Positions 17,127 through 25,146 of a stretch of DNA of 64,000 nucleotides are shown one piece after another (the stretch's first letter is position 1; the number at the start of each line of letters is the position of its first letter). The notes under the pieces were generated by a model. The model searched no databases. It had not been told where the DNA came from and was given only the letters and a program-made list of their open reading frames with translations. The stretch comes from Phenylobacterium parvum (GTDB taxonomy: Bacteria; Pseudomonadota; Alphaproteobacteria; Caulobacterales; Caulobacteraceae): the NCBI RefSeq assembly GCF_003150835.1, contig NZ_CP029479.1, forward strand, positions 2,331,501-2,395,500, given 5' to 3'. The translations under genes and the position numbers were made by a program.

Positions 17127-17903
17127 TCAGGCCCTCGTGAGGTGGAAGCGCACGCCGCAGACTTCGACACGGTCCTCGATGGCGGGCAGGCCGCGCGCCC
17201 GGGCGCGGGCGACGATCTGTGCGGGATCGCGAACCTTCAGGTCCACCGCCGAAAGACCGGGGCCGCGACCGTCGGCGGCCGGGACGAAGCGCAGGCCTGC
17301 ATTGTTGAGCCGGACCCAGGGGACGCCCGCCTCGACCTGGACCGGAGCGCCCGTGACGGCGCTCCAGAGCCGCGCGGCGCCCGCCGGATCGTCGGCCTGG
17401 AGCTCGACCGCGGTGAAGTCGACGACCAGGTCCTGGCGCACGCTGGCCTCCCAGCCCGTTCCGCCCGCCGGCGGCCAGGGTCCGGCAAGGTCGCCCGCCG
17501 CGTCCCACTCGACGTCCAGGAAGGTGGTCCTGAGGTCGCCGGGGTGAAGCTGGATGAGGGTCCAGCCCGGCCGCGAGGACTCCCAGGCCACCCGCACCCC
17601 GGCCTCGCCCGCCTGGCGTCGGACATCCTCCAGTTCGGCAAGGGTCGCCGTCTGGGTGATGACCATGTAGCCACCGTCGCCCTTGCGGCGCTCCAGGTAC
17701 CGCCCGCCCGCTGTGCCGGGCTTCACGGGCGCCACCACCTCGAAGAAGTTGCGGCCCACAGGCATGAGGGTGTTCTCGAGCCCGAAGACGCCGACCCCCG
17801 GGTCAACGAAGCACCGGGCCAGGCCAAAGACAGCCTCGAAGTCCTGCAGGACGGGTTCGAGCCGCTCGGCGACAAGGGCGATCTGCCTGAGCTGGAGGGT
17901 CAT
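17127..17903 (-). CDS. Glyoxalase-like (VOC superfamily) protein
   Basis: 258 residues, two tandem vicinal-oxygen-chelate halves: LRQIALVAERLEPVLQDFEA with FGLENTLMPVGRNFFEVVAP in the first, and FTAVELQADDPAGAARLWSA with VDLKVRDPAQIVARARARG in the second. It resembles the glyoxalase-like domain family; the metal ligands are not certain, so dioxygenase, lyase or binding roles all remain possible. It starts the minus-strand run that continues with the TonB receptor 101 bp further on. Confidence 0.72.
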   Translation of the reverse strand: MTLQLRQIALVAERLEPVLQDFEAVFGLARCFVDPGVGVFGLENTLMPVGRNFFEVVAPVKPGTAGGRYLERRKGDGGYMVITQTATLAELEDVRRQAGEAGVRVAWESSRPGWTLIQLHPGDLRTTFLDVEWDAAGDLAGPWPPAGGTGWEASVRQDLVVDFTAVELQADDPAGAARLWSAVTGAPVQVEAGVPWVRLNNAGLRFVPAADGRGPGLSAVDLKVRDPAQIVARARARGLPAIEDRVEVCGVRFHLTRA

Positions 17904-18064
17904 GGTGCGGGTTCTCGGCTGCGGAGTCTTCGCGGCTCACCCTGGGGGCGACGGGGAAGCCTGGCAAGGCCCGGCCTGGGGCGCCCACGCCCCTGGCCGC
18001 CGCCTCGCCTCGCCCAAGAGGTCGGCATGGACAGGCGGGGCCCTGGCGTCGCATAGGAGGGTCC

Positions 18065-19186
18065 GTGACACCGGCCCCCTCACAGCGCCGCGCGGACATC
18101 GACTGGATCCGCATCGCCGCCTTTGGCGTGCTGATCCTGTATCATGTCGGCCTGGTCTATGCGCCGTGGGACTGGCACGTGCACAGTCCGCACACGATCG
18201 AGGCGCTGGGCCTGGCCGCCCTGGTCACCAATCCCTGGCGGCTCACCCTGCTGTTCATGGTCTCGGGAGTCGCCCTGCGGTTCATGGTCCGCAAGACGCC
18301 CCCGGCCCAGGCCTTCGGGCAGAGGCTCAGGCGGCTGGTCCCGCCCCTGCTGTTCGGCGTCCTGGTCCTGGTCCCGCCCCAGTCCTGGATCGAGGCGGTG
18401 GAGAAGGGCAGTTTCCAGGGCGGGCTCGGCGCCTGGTGGCTCTCGGAGTTCAGCCTCCCGGGGCTGAGGGACGGCATACCCCTGAACCACGTCTGGTTCG
18501 TCCTCTACATCACGGTCTACAGCCTGGCCGCCCTGGCCCTGGCGGCCTCGCCACGCCGGTTCGCCTGGCTTGAGGGCGCGCTGGGACGGCTGCTGGCCGG
18601 CGGCCGCCTGCTCGTGGTTCCCATGGTCTACCTGGCGCTGCTCCGGCTCCTGGTCTTTCCCTGGGCAGGCCTGACAAACCACATCGCCGACGATCCCTAC
18701 AACCACGCCATGTCCCTGGGCGTCTTCCTCACGGGCTTCCTCCTGGCCCTTCGCGATGACGTCTGGACACGGTTCGAGCGGATGCGGTGGACGTCCCTGG
18801 CGGTGGCCGCGGCCAGCCTGCCGGCCCTGATCGTCCTGTCCCAGCCGATAGACCAGCCGCCCTCGGCGCCGGCCAACCTGATGTTCGCCGTCTACCAGTG
18901 GGCCACCATCTGCGCCGTCCTCGGCTTTGGCAGCCGTCACCTGCGGAGCGCGGACGGACCGGCCCTGCGCTACCTGACCGACGCCGTCTTCCCCTGTTAT
19001 CTCGCCCACCAGACCCTGCTGGTGATCGCCGCCCATCTCCTGAAACCCCATGGCCTGCCGGTCGGCGCCGAGGCGGGGCTGCTGGTCCTCATCACCCTGG
19101 GCGGCAGCTTCGCCGTTTACGAGATCGTGCGGCGCATCGACCTCCTGCGCCCCCTCTGGGGCCTGCGCCCGAGAGCGAAGACCTGA
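18065..19186 (+). CDS. Acyltransferase family 3 membrane protein (OpgC-like)
   Basis: 373 residues with about ten membrane segments. The start is typical of acyltransferase-3 proteins (RADIDWIRIAAFGVLILYHV, with the conserved D-W-R and H), followed by WRLTLLFMVSGVALRFM, FGQRLRRLVPPLLFG, DGIPLNHVWFVLYI and FPCYLAHQTLLVIAAHL. Family members transfer acyl or succinyl groups to extracellular sugars, and OpgC does so to periplasmic glucans. GGAGGG at 18056-18061 precedes the GTG start. It shares one base with the next gene (TGATG) and lies 0.8 kb upstream of opgH, which favours an OPG-modifying role (inference). Confidence 0.82.
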   Translation: MTPAPSQRRADIDWIRIAAFGVLILYHVGLVYAPWDWHVHSPHTIEALGLAALVTNPWRLTLLFMVSGVALRFMVRKTPPAQAFGQRLRRLVPPLLFGVLVLVPPQSWIEAVEKGSFQGGLGAWWLSEFSLPGLRDGIPLNHVWFVLYITVYSLAALALAASPRRFAWLEGALGRLLAGGRLLVVPMVYLALLRLLVFPWAGLTNHIADDPYNHAMSLGVFLTGFLLALRDDVWTRFERMRWTSLAVAAASLPALIVLSQPIDQPPSAPANLMFAVYQWATICAVLGFGSRHLRSADGPALRYLTDAVFPCYLAHQTLLVIAAHLLKPHGLPVGAEAGLLVLITLGGSFAVYEIVRRIDLLRPLWGLRPRAKT

Positions 19187-19833
19187 TGCGCCAGTTCCGC
19201 CGCCGCCGCTTCCTGCTGCATATCGGGATCGCCGCCCCGATCCTGGCCTATGTCAGCGTGGGGATCGCGGCCCTGACCTGGCCGGGGTTCGACCACGCCA
19301 CCCAGTACATCAGCGAACTGGGAGGCGAAGCGGCGCCCCATCCGGCCATCTTCAACATCGGCGTCCTGGTCTCGGGCGTCGGGGCCGGGATCGCCGGGAT
19401 CGGCTTCGCCCTGTCGGTCCTGGCCCTGGGCGGCGCGCGGGTCTCGGCCGCCGTCATCGCCCTCTGCTTCGCCCTCGCCGGTGTGGGGCTGGTGGTCTCC
19501 AGCATCTACCCCTGGCCGGATCCCCGGCACCTGGCGATCAACCTCGGACTCGGCATCCAGATCGCACCCCTCGCCCTGGTCTGGGCGCTGAGGAAGATCG
19601 AGGGCATGGGACGGCTGCGAGTGTTCCTGCTCGCCGTCTTCGTCGTCATGGCCATCCTGACGGTCCTGACCAAGCACCTGATCTTCAAGGGCCTGGTGAA
19701 CGACGACAATGTCGGCTGGTGGGAGAGGGGCTTCGCCATCGTCCTGGTGGGGTGGACCGGGGTGGCCGCCTACGTCCTCGAGCGCCGACTCCTGGCCCTC
19801 GCCAAGGCCGATTCCGCTGTCGAGCCCGCCTAG
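19186..19833 (+). CDS. DUF998 family membrane protein
   Basis: 215 residues with six membrane segments. The motifs GFDHATQYISELGGEAAPHP and FNIGVLVSGVGAGIAGIGF, with VVSSIYPWPDPRHL between later helices, are characteristic of DUF998. No enzymatic function is established for this family. It is translationally coupled to the acyltransferase (ATG at 19186 within TGATG) and followed 153 bp on by opgH, so a link to envelope glucan is possible. Confidence 0.78.
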   Translation: MRQFRRRRFLLHIGIAAPILAYVSVGIAALTWPGFDHATQYISELGGEAAPHPAIFNIGVLVSGVGAGIAGIGFALSVLALGGARVSAAVIALCFALAGVGLVVSSIYPWPDPRHLAINLGLGIQIAPLALVWALRKIEGMGRLRVFLLAVFVVMAILTVLTKHLIFKGLVNDDNVGWWERGFAIVLVGWTGVAAYVLERRLLALAKADSAVEPA

Positions 19834-19855
19834 GGCGCCCGGAATTCCGGCGCCC
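19833..19855 (+). other. GC-rich hairpin after the DUF998 gene
   Basis: GGGCG, one C, the perfect 12-bp palindrome CCGGAATTCCGG, then CGCCC. It starts in the TAG stop codon. It could stabilise the mRNA end or pause RNA polymerase, but there is no T-run behind it, so I do not call it an intrinsic terminator. Confidence 0.4.
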
Positions 19856-19986
19856 GGCGTGCTGGAACGCCTGCGGAGTGTACAGGCTTGCGTTCACGTT
19901 TCCGTTATTGCATATGCGGCGCTGCAACATAACGCGTTCGTGATCCACTACCGACAGTGGGTCGAACGAGGGAGCGGCACGGGACT

Positions 19987-21930
19987 ATGGACGGTCTTCG
20001 CAACAGGGAGTTCGGCGCGTCCGCAGACGCCGCCTGGACCGGCGAAGCCCCCGTGCGCGCATGGCTCCCCGAGGAAGCCCCCCTGGACATGCCCCGCCAG
20101 GGTCTTGCCGAGGAGGGCGCGCCGCCTCCGGTTCCCGGCCCCAGCGGTCTCGTCCCTCGCCGGGTGGTCATGCTGGCGGCCACCCTGGCCCTGGCCCTCT
20201 TTGCCTTCCTGACCCCCGCGCGCATTTATGCCGAGGACGGCTTCACGGCCCTTGAGATCATCGCGCTTTGCCTGTTCTCGGCCCTGATCATCCCGCTTTC
20301 GGGCTGGTTCTGCAGCGCCTTCTCCGGCCTGGTGCTCCAGTTGGTCCGCGGCGACCGGGACGTCTTCGACTTCCCCGACCGCCCCCGCCGGCCGCAGGTC
20401 CGCACCGCCCTTCTCATGCCGCTGTACAATGAGGACGCCGGCGCCGCCTTCGCCCGCCTGGCCCGGATGGACCGGGGCCTGGCCGAACTCGACGCCGCGG
20501 GCGCCTTTGACCTCTTCGTCCTGTCCGACTCGACCTGCCCCGAGGCCGCCGAGGCCGAATGGTCCGCCTTCCAGCGGTTCCGCCTGACCTCGGCCTGCCG
20601 GACCTATTACCGCCGGCGGGAGTCCAACACCGAGCGCAAGGCCGGCAACATCGCCGACTGGGTCAAGCGGTTCGGCGGCGCCTATCCGCACATGGTCATC
20701 CTCGATGCCGACAGCCTGATGTCGGGCGAGACCCTGCTGCACCTAGTCGACGCCATGGAGCGGACGCCCCGGGCCGGCCTGATCCAGACCACCCCGGCCA
20801 TCATCAACGCCGAGACCCTCTACCAGCGCGTCCAGCAGTTCGGCGTGCGCCTGTACGGCCGCGTCGCCGCCACCGGCCTCGCCTGGTGGACCGGGCCGGA
20901 GTCGGCCTACTTCGGGCACAACGCCATCGTCCGGGTCCGCGCCTTCGCCGAGTCCTGCGGCCTGCCGGTCCTGCCGGGCCGCAAGCCCCTGGGCGGGCAT
21001 GTCATGAGCCATGACTCCGTCGAGGCCGCCTACCTCCGCCGCCAGGGCTGGTCCGTGCACATGACCGGCGCCCTGTCCGGCAGCTACGAGGAAGCCCCGC
21101 CCGGCCTGCAGGCCTTCCTGGCGCGCGACCGTCGCTGGTGCCAGGGCAACATGCAGCACCTGAGGTTTCTCACCGCGCCGGGCCTGCACCCCATGAGCCG
21201 GCTGCAGATGCTGATCGGGGTCATGGCCTACCTGGCCTCGCCCCTCTGGTTCCTGGCCCTGCTGACGGGGCTGGTCATCCAGTTCCAGACCCAGCCGCGC
21301 CTGCTGGAGGTGTCCACCCTTCATGGCTGGCGCACCCTGGTCGAGCCCCGCAACGACGGCCTGATCGTGATGTGGATGGCGGCGCTGTCCTGGTTCCTGC
21401 TGTTCGGGCCCAAGCTGTTCGGCAGCCTCCTGGTTCTGGCGCGCCGGCGCGACCGCGAGGCCTTTGGCGGCGCCGGCTTCATCCTGCCCGGCGTGGCCCT
21501 CGAGATGGTCATGTCCATGGTCATGGCGCCCATCATGATGGTCAGCCACACGCGGATGCTGATCGAGATCTTCTCCGGACGGGACTCCGGCTGGCGGCCC
21601 CAGCAGCGCGAGGCCGGGCGCATGACCTGGTCAGAGGCCTTCGCCGCCCACGCCTGGGAGGTCCGCGCCGGGGTGGTCTTCGCCGCCGCCCTCCTGGCGC
21701 GCCCGGACCTGACCCTGGTCTTCCTGCCGATCGTGCTGCCCCTGCTGGCGGCGCCGGCCATCTCGCTCCTCGGCTCGCGGGTCGAGGTGGGGGCCGCCGC
21801 CCGACGCTTCGGCTTCCTGCTGACGCCGGAAGAGCTGGACCTGCCGCCGCGCCCCGTGCGCGAGCGCCGCCAGACGCAGGCCGTCCCGGCCCCCGCAAAC
21901 CTCGCCGGCGCCCTGCCGAAAGCGGCCTGA
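19987..21930 (+). CDS. opgH: Glucans biosynthesis glucosyltransferase H
   Basis: 647 residues. The protein has membrane segments near 61-78 and 86-118, a GT2 glycosyltransferase domain and C-terminal membrane segments. Catalytic pattern: RTALLMPLYNEDA, LSDST (Asp181), LDADS (Asp240 and Asp242), SHDS (Asp343) and RDRRWCQGN (R/QxxRW motif, 380-384). This is the MdoH/OpgH profile: polymerisation of beta-1,2-linked glucose from UDP-glucose across the inner membrane into osmoregulated periplasmic glucans. The usual partner opgG is not in the window. An upstream ATG at 19957 is possible, but 19987 starts the conserved N-terminus better. The 153-bp leader contains a 30-bp imperfect dyad (GTTATTGCA at 19904 to TGCAACATAAC ending 19933). 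Confidence 0.93.
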   Translation: MDGLRNREFGASADAAWTGEAPVRAWLPEEAPLDMPRQGLAEEGAPPPVPGPSGLVPRRVVMLAATLALALFAFLTPARIYAEDGFTALEIIALCLFSALIIPLSGWFCSAFSGLVLQLVRGDRDVFDFPDRPRRPQVRTALLMPLYNEDAGAAFARLARMDRGLAELDAAGAFDLFVLSDSTCPEAAEAEWSAFQRFRLTSACRTYYRRRESNTERKAGNIADWVKRFGGAYPHMVILDADSLMSGETLLHLVDAMERTPRAGLIQTTPAIINAETLYQRVQQFGVRLYGRVAATGLAWWTGPESAYFGHNAIVRVRAFAESCGLPVLPGRKPLGGHVMSHDSVEAAYLRRQGWSVHMTGALSGSYEEAPPGLQAFLARDRRWCQGNMQHLRFLTAPGLHPMSRLQMLIGVMAYLASPLWFLALLTGLVIQFQTQPRLLEVSTLHGWRTLVEPRNDGLIVMWMAALSWFLLFGPKLFGSLLVLARRRDREAFGGAGFILPGVALEMVMSMVMAPIMMVSHTRMLIEIFSGRDSGWRPQQREAGRMTWSEAFAAHAWEVRAGVVFAAALLARPDLTLVFLPIVLPLLAAPAISLLGSRVEVGAAARRFGFLLTPEELDLPPRPVRERRQTQAVPAPANLAGALPKAA

Positions 21931-21937
21931 GCCGACC

Positions 21938-22420
21938 TCAGGCGCCGGGATAGGTCTCGTCGACCAGGGCCAGGGGCTCGCCATCCGGCGTGACCAGCAC
22001 AGCACGGCAATGAAGGGCCGAAGGCCGCCCGTCCGTCTCGAGGATCCGCGTCTCCAGCCGGACCCGGCGATAGTCGAGCGGGCGCGCGACAACCCCGAAG
22101 GGCTCGTCGGTCTCGTCCAGGCGCCGGCGCATTTCGGGGGTCAGGCGGGCCGGCCTGTACCAGTTGACGGCGCGGGAGAGGAGGCGCTCACCCCAGACCA
22201 GCCGCACATGGCGGCAGGCCAGGACCTCGTCCTCGGGCGCCCCCAGCCGGCGTCGCACCTCGGCGTCCGGCGACAGGTCGGCGGCCTCGATCCGGGCCAG
22301 GACCCTCGGCCCGCCCGGCAGGCCGAGGGCCTCACACCGGGCCTGCAGGACCGCAGTGGCGCTGTCGGCGGCGTCGAGGTCCCGTCGGAGGGACTCCAGA
22401 TCGTCGGTGAGGAGGAACAT
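21938..22420 (-). CDS. Chorismate lyase-like fold protein (UbiC/UTRA-like), hypothetical
   Basis: 160 residues. The pattern VLACRHVRLVWGERLLSRAV, LTPEMRRRLDETDEPFGVVA and YRRVRLETRILE resembles the chorismate pyruvate-lyase fold. A UTRA-like ligand-binding reading is also possible, since UTRA shares this fold, but there is no HTH. The key UbiC residues cannot be assigned with certainty. ATG 22420 (MFLLTDD) is chosen because TAAGG lies about 10 bases before it; an earlier ATG at 22438 has no ribosome site. Convergent with opgH, with 7 bp between stops; divergent from thiE. Confidence 0.5.
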   Translation of the reverse strand: MFLLTDDLESLRRDLDAADSATAVLQARCEALGLPGGPRVLARIEAADLSPDAEVRRRLGAPEDEVLACRHVRLVWGERLLSRAVNWYRPARLTPEMRRRLDETDEPFGVVARPLDYRRVRLETRILETDGRPSALHCRAVLVTPDGEPLALVDETYPGA

Positions 22421-22511
22421 CGTGCGGGGCCTTAGCATTGCCGGCGGCCCGGCCCAACCCATTCCCGACAGGGGCCTTGGGCGCCCGGCGACGGCGCGCT
22501 AAGAGGGACCC

Positions 22512-23177
22512 ATGCCTCCGCCCGCCTGCCGCCTCTATCTCATCACACCGCCCCGGCTGGAGGATCCCGCCGCTTTTGCTGTCCGCCTCGAGGCGGCCCT
22601 TTCGGCAGGCGACGTCGCCGCCGTCCAGGTCCGGCTCAAGGACGCTTCAGAGGCCGAGATCACCGAGGCGATCCGGGTGCTCGGCCCTGTCGTCCGCGCC
22701 CACGACGCGGCCCTGATCCTGAACGACGATCCCGCCCTGGCCGCCCGGCTGGACTGTGACGGCGTTCATGTGGGCCAGTCCGACGCGCCCTACGCCCAGG
22801 CCCGTCGCCTGATGGGCCGGGACCGGATCGTCGGGGTCACCTGCCACGACAGCCGGCACCTGGCCATGGAGGCCGCAGAGCAGGGCGCAGACTACGTGGC
22901 CTTCGGCGCCTTCTTCCCCACCACGACCAAGGACGCCCCGACCCGGGCGGAGCCCGAGATCCTGTCGGTCTGGCAGGAGACCATGGAGACCCCCTGCGTC
23001 GCCATTGGCGGGATCACGCCGGAGAACGCCCGGGGCCTGGCCGCGGCGGGGGCGGACTTCCTGGCGGTCTCGGCGGGGGTGTGGAGCCATCCCGCCGGCG
23101 AGGCCGCGGCCGTGAAGGCCCTGAACGCGGCCATCGCCGCTGGCCTGGCGGACCGGGCCGGCGCCGCCTTGCCTTGA
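22512..23177 (+). CDS. thiE: Thiamine-phosphate synthase
   Basis: 221 residues, TIM-barrel. Family motifs: CRLYLITPP at the start, [12 protein letters not shown] (diphosphate/thiazole side), [53 protein letters not shown] (phosphate loop) and [11 protein letters not shown]. It couples hydroxymethylpyrimidine diphosphate and thiazole phosphate into thiamine phosphate. GAGGG at about 22503 precedes the ATG. The inositol monophosphatase-like gene follows after 29 bp; no TPP riboswitch is seen in the 91-bp upstream gap. Confidence 0.85.
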   Translation: MPPPACRLYLITPPRLEDPAAFAVRLEAALSAGDVAAVQVRLKDASEAEITEAIRVLGPVVRAHDAALILNDDPALAARLDCDGVHVGQSDAPYAQARRLMGRDRIVGVTCHDSRHLAMEAAEQGADYVAFGAFFPTTTKDAPTRAEPEILSVWQETMETPCVAIGGITPENARGLAAAGADFLAVSAGVWSHPAGEAAAVKALNAAIAAGLADRAGAALP

Positions 23178-23206
23178 GGGGCCCGGACCACTAGGGTCCG
23201 CGCCCC

Positions 23207-24001
23207 ATGTCGACCCCTTCCGCACTCCTCAAGGTCATGTCCGACGCCGCCCGCAAGGCGGCCCGGGGCCTCAACCGCGACTTCGGCGAGCTCGCCGAAC
23301 TCCAGGTCTCCCGCAAGGGCGCCGCGGACTTTGTCTCCGCCGCCGACATCAAGGCCGAGCAGTCCCTGTTCGAGAGCCTGACCAAGGCCCGGCCCGGATA
23401 CGGCTTCCTGGGCGAGGAGCGGGGCATGGTCGAGGGCACCGACAAGACCCACACCTGGATCGTCGATCCGCTGGACGGCACGACCAACTTCCTGCACGCC
23501 ATCCCGCACTTCGCCATCAACATCGCCCTCCAGCGCGAGGGGGCGGTCGTGGCGGCCGTCACCTACAACCCCGTGAGCAACGAGCTTTTCTGGGCCGAGA
23601 AGGGCAAGGGCGCCTTCGTCAATGACCGCCGCCTGCGGGTCGCCGTGCGCCAGCGCCTCGACGAGTCCGTCCTGGCGACGGGCATCCCCTTCCTGGGCCA
23701 TGGCCAGCACGCCCGGTTCCTGAAGGAGCTGCACCAGGTCAGCCAGCGCGTCGCCGGGGTCCGCCGTTTCGGCGCCGCGGCCCTCGACCTGGCCTGGGTG
23801 GCCGCCGGCCGGATGGACGGATTCTGGGAACGCGACCTGAGCCCCTGGGACCTGGCGGCGGGCCTGCTCCTCGTCACCGAGGCGGGCGGAAAGGTCACCA
23901 CCGCCGAGGGGGGCGACGATATCCTGGCCGCCGGCAGCGTCTGCGCGGCCAACCTGGACCTGCATCCGCTGATCCTCGAGCGCCTGCGCGCCGCGGCCTG
24001 A
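23207..24001 (+). CDS. suhB: Inositol-1-monophosphatase family protein
   Basis: 264 residues. It has the lithium-sensitive phosphatase motifs: GFLGEERG (Glu metal ligand), WIVDPLDGTTNFLHAIPHFA (core metal motif DPLDGTTN), and late FWERDLSPWDLAAGLLLVTEAGGKV (motif WDLAAG). It should hydrolyse myo-inositol 1-phosphate or a related sugar phosphate using Mg2+. The E. coli homologue SuhB also acts in rRNA antitermination. It lies 29 bp downstream of thiE on the same strand, so co-transcription is likely. Confidence 0.9.
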   Translation: MSTPSALLKVMSDAARKAARGLNRDFGELAELQVSRKGAADFVSAADIKAEQSLFESLTKARPGYGFLGEERGMVEGTDKTHTWIVDPLDGTTNFLHAIPHFAINIALQREGAVVAAVTYNPVSNELFWAEKGKGAFVNDRRLRVAVRQRLDESVLATGIPFLGHGQHARFLKELHQVSQRVAGVRRFGAAALDLAWVAAGRMDGFWERDLSPWDLAAGLLLVTEAGGKVTTAEGGDDILAAGSVCAANLDLHPLILERLRAAA

Positions 24002-24030
24002 GCCGACCTGGGCCGGGCCTGGCGGCCAGC

Positions 24031-24060
24031 TTGACGAAACCGTCACGCCCCTGCGTTAGT
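24031..24060 (+). promoter_or_regulatory. Possible promoter of the glycerophosphodiesterase gene
   Basis: TTGACG at 24031-24036 with GTTAGTTC-like sequence from 24055 resembles the Caulobacter sigma-73 pattern, although the spacing and -10 match are imperfect. Transcription would start only a few bases before the ATG at 24069, giving a nearly leaderless message. Confidence 0.3.
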
Positions 24061-24068
24061 TCCGGGAC

Positions 24069-25142
24069 ATGCGCCCCCTCGCCCCCTCCCGCCGCGCCTT
24101 CGGCGTCGGCCTCGCCGCCGCAGGAGCCGTCATGGCCTCCGCCCGCCCCTCCTCCGCCGCGCCCCGCCCGCAGGTGGTCGCCCATCGCGGCGCCAGCGGC
24201 TACCGGCCGGAGCACACCGCCTCCGCCTACCTCCTGGCCATCGCCCAGGGCGCCGACGTCATCGAGCCGGACCTGGTCCTGACGAAGGACGGGGCCCTGG
24301 TGGCCCGCCACGAGAACGAGATCGGCGGCGCCACCGACGTGGCCTCCCGTCCTGAGTTCGCGGCCCGCAAGACGGTCCGGGACGTCGACGGCGAGCGCGT
24401 CGAGGGCTGGTTCACCGAGGACTTCACCCTGGCCGAGCTGAAGACCCTGCGCGCCCGCGAGCGCCTGCCGCAGTTACGCCCCGACAGCGCCCGCCACGAT
24501 GGCGAGGACGGCGTGCTGACCTTCGCCGAGGTGGCGGCCCTCGCCCGGCGGGAATCGGCGCGCCTCGGGCGGACCATCGGCCTCTGCCCCGAGATGAAGC
24601 ACCCGGCCCACTTCCGCAGGCTGGGCATGGCCTTCGAACTGATCATGGCCGCCGCCCTGAAGGCCGAAGGCCTGGATGACGCGGCTGCGCCGGTCCTGGT
24701 CCAGTGCTTCGAGGTCGGTCCCCTGAAGACCCTGGCGACCCTGTCCCGGGCGACCCGCGTCCAGCTGGTCTCGGCCGAGGGCGGCCCCGCCGACCTGCCC
24801 GGCGTGCGCTACGCCGACATGGTGACCGCGGCGGGCCTGAAGTCCATCGCCGGCTACGCCCAGGCCGTGGGGCCGGAATGGCGCCAGGTCCTGAAGGTGG
24901 ACGCCGTCGGCGCCCTGGCCGGGCCGACCGCCCTGGTGACCGACGCCCATGCGGCTGGCCTGAAGGTCTTTCCCTGGACTGTGCGGGCCGAGAACGCCTT
25001 CCTGCCGCAGGCCCTGCAGCGGGGGGCCGCGCCTGGCGACCGGGGCGACGTCGCCGCCCTCCTGAAGGCCCTCTACGCCGCCGGGGTCGACGGCCTGTTC
25101 AGCGATTTCCCCGACCTGGCCGTGGCGGCGCGCGGGGGCTGA
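24069..25142 (+). CDS. glpQ: Glycerophosphodiester phosphodiesterase (exported)
   Basis: 357 residues. A Tat-like signal leads (SRRAFGVGLAAAGAV), then the GDPD TIM-barrel with VAHRGASGYRPEHT (His39-Arg40 and Glu48), ADVIEPDLVLTKDGALVARH (Glu66, Asp68 and His81), CPEMKHP and a C-terminal GVDGLFSDFPD. It hydrolyses glycerophosphodiesters to glycerol 3-phosphate and an alcohol in the periplasm. The SRRAFG motif is compatible with Tat export but carries only two consecutive arginines. The stop is 4 bp from the stop of the convergent ABC transporter gene. Confidence 0.88.
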   Translation: MRPLAPSRRAFGVGLAAAGAVMASARPSSAAPRPQVVAHRGASGYRPEHTASAYLLAIAQGADVIEPDLVLTKDGALVARHENEIGGATDVASRPEFAARKTVRDVDGERVEGWFTEDFTLAELKTLRARERLPQLRPDSARHDGEDGVLTFAEVAALARRESARLGRTIGLCPEMKHPAHFRRLGMAFELIMAAALKAEGLDDAAAPVLVQCFEVGPLKTLATLSRATRVQLVSAEGGPADLPGVRYADMVTAAGLKSIAGYAQAVGPEWRQVLKVDAVGALAGPTALVTDAHAAGLKVFPWTVRAENAFLPQALQRGAAPGDRGDVAALLKALYAAGVDGLFSDFPDLAVAARGG

Positions 25143-25146
25143 GGCC

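Noticed and set aside
19833-19855. Strong palindrome as an intrinsic terminator
   Set aside because: No T-run follows; kept only as a hairpin.
22421-22511. TPP riboswitch before thiE
   Set aside because: Only 91 bp and no thi-box pattern (CTGAGA) is seen.
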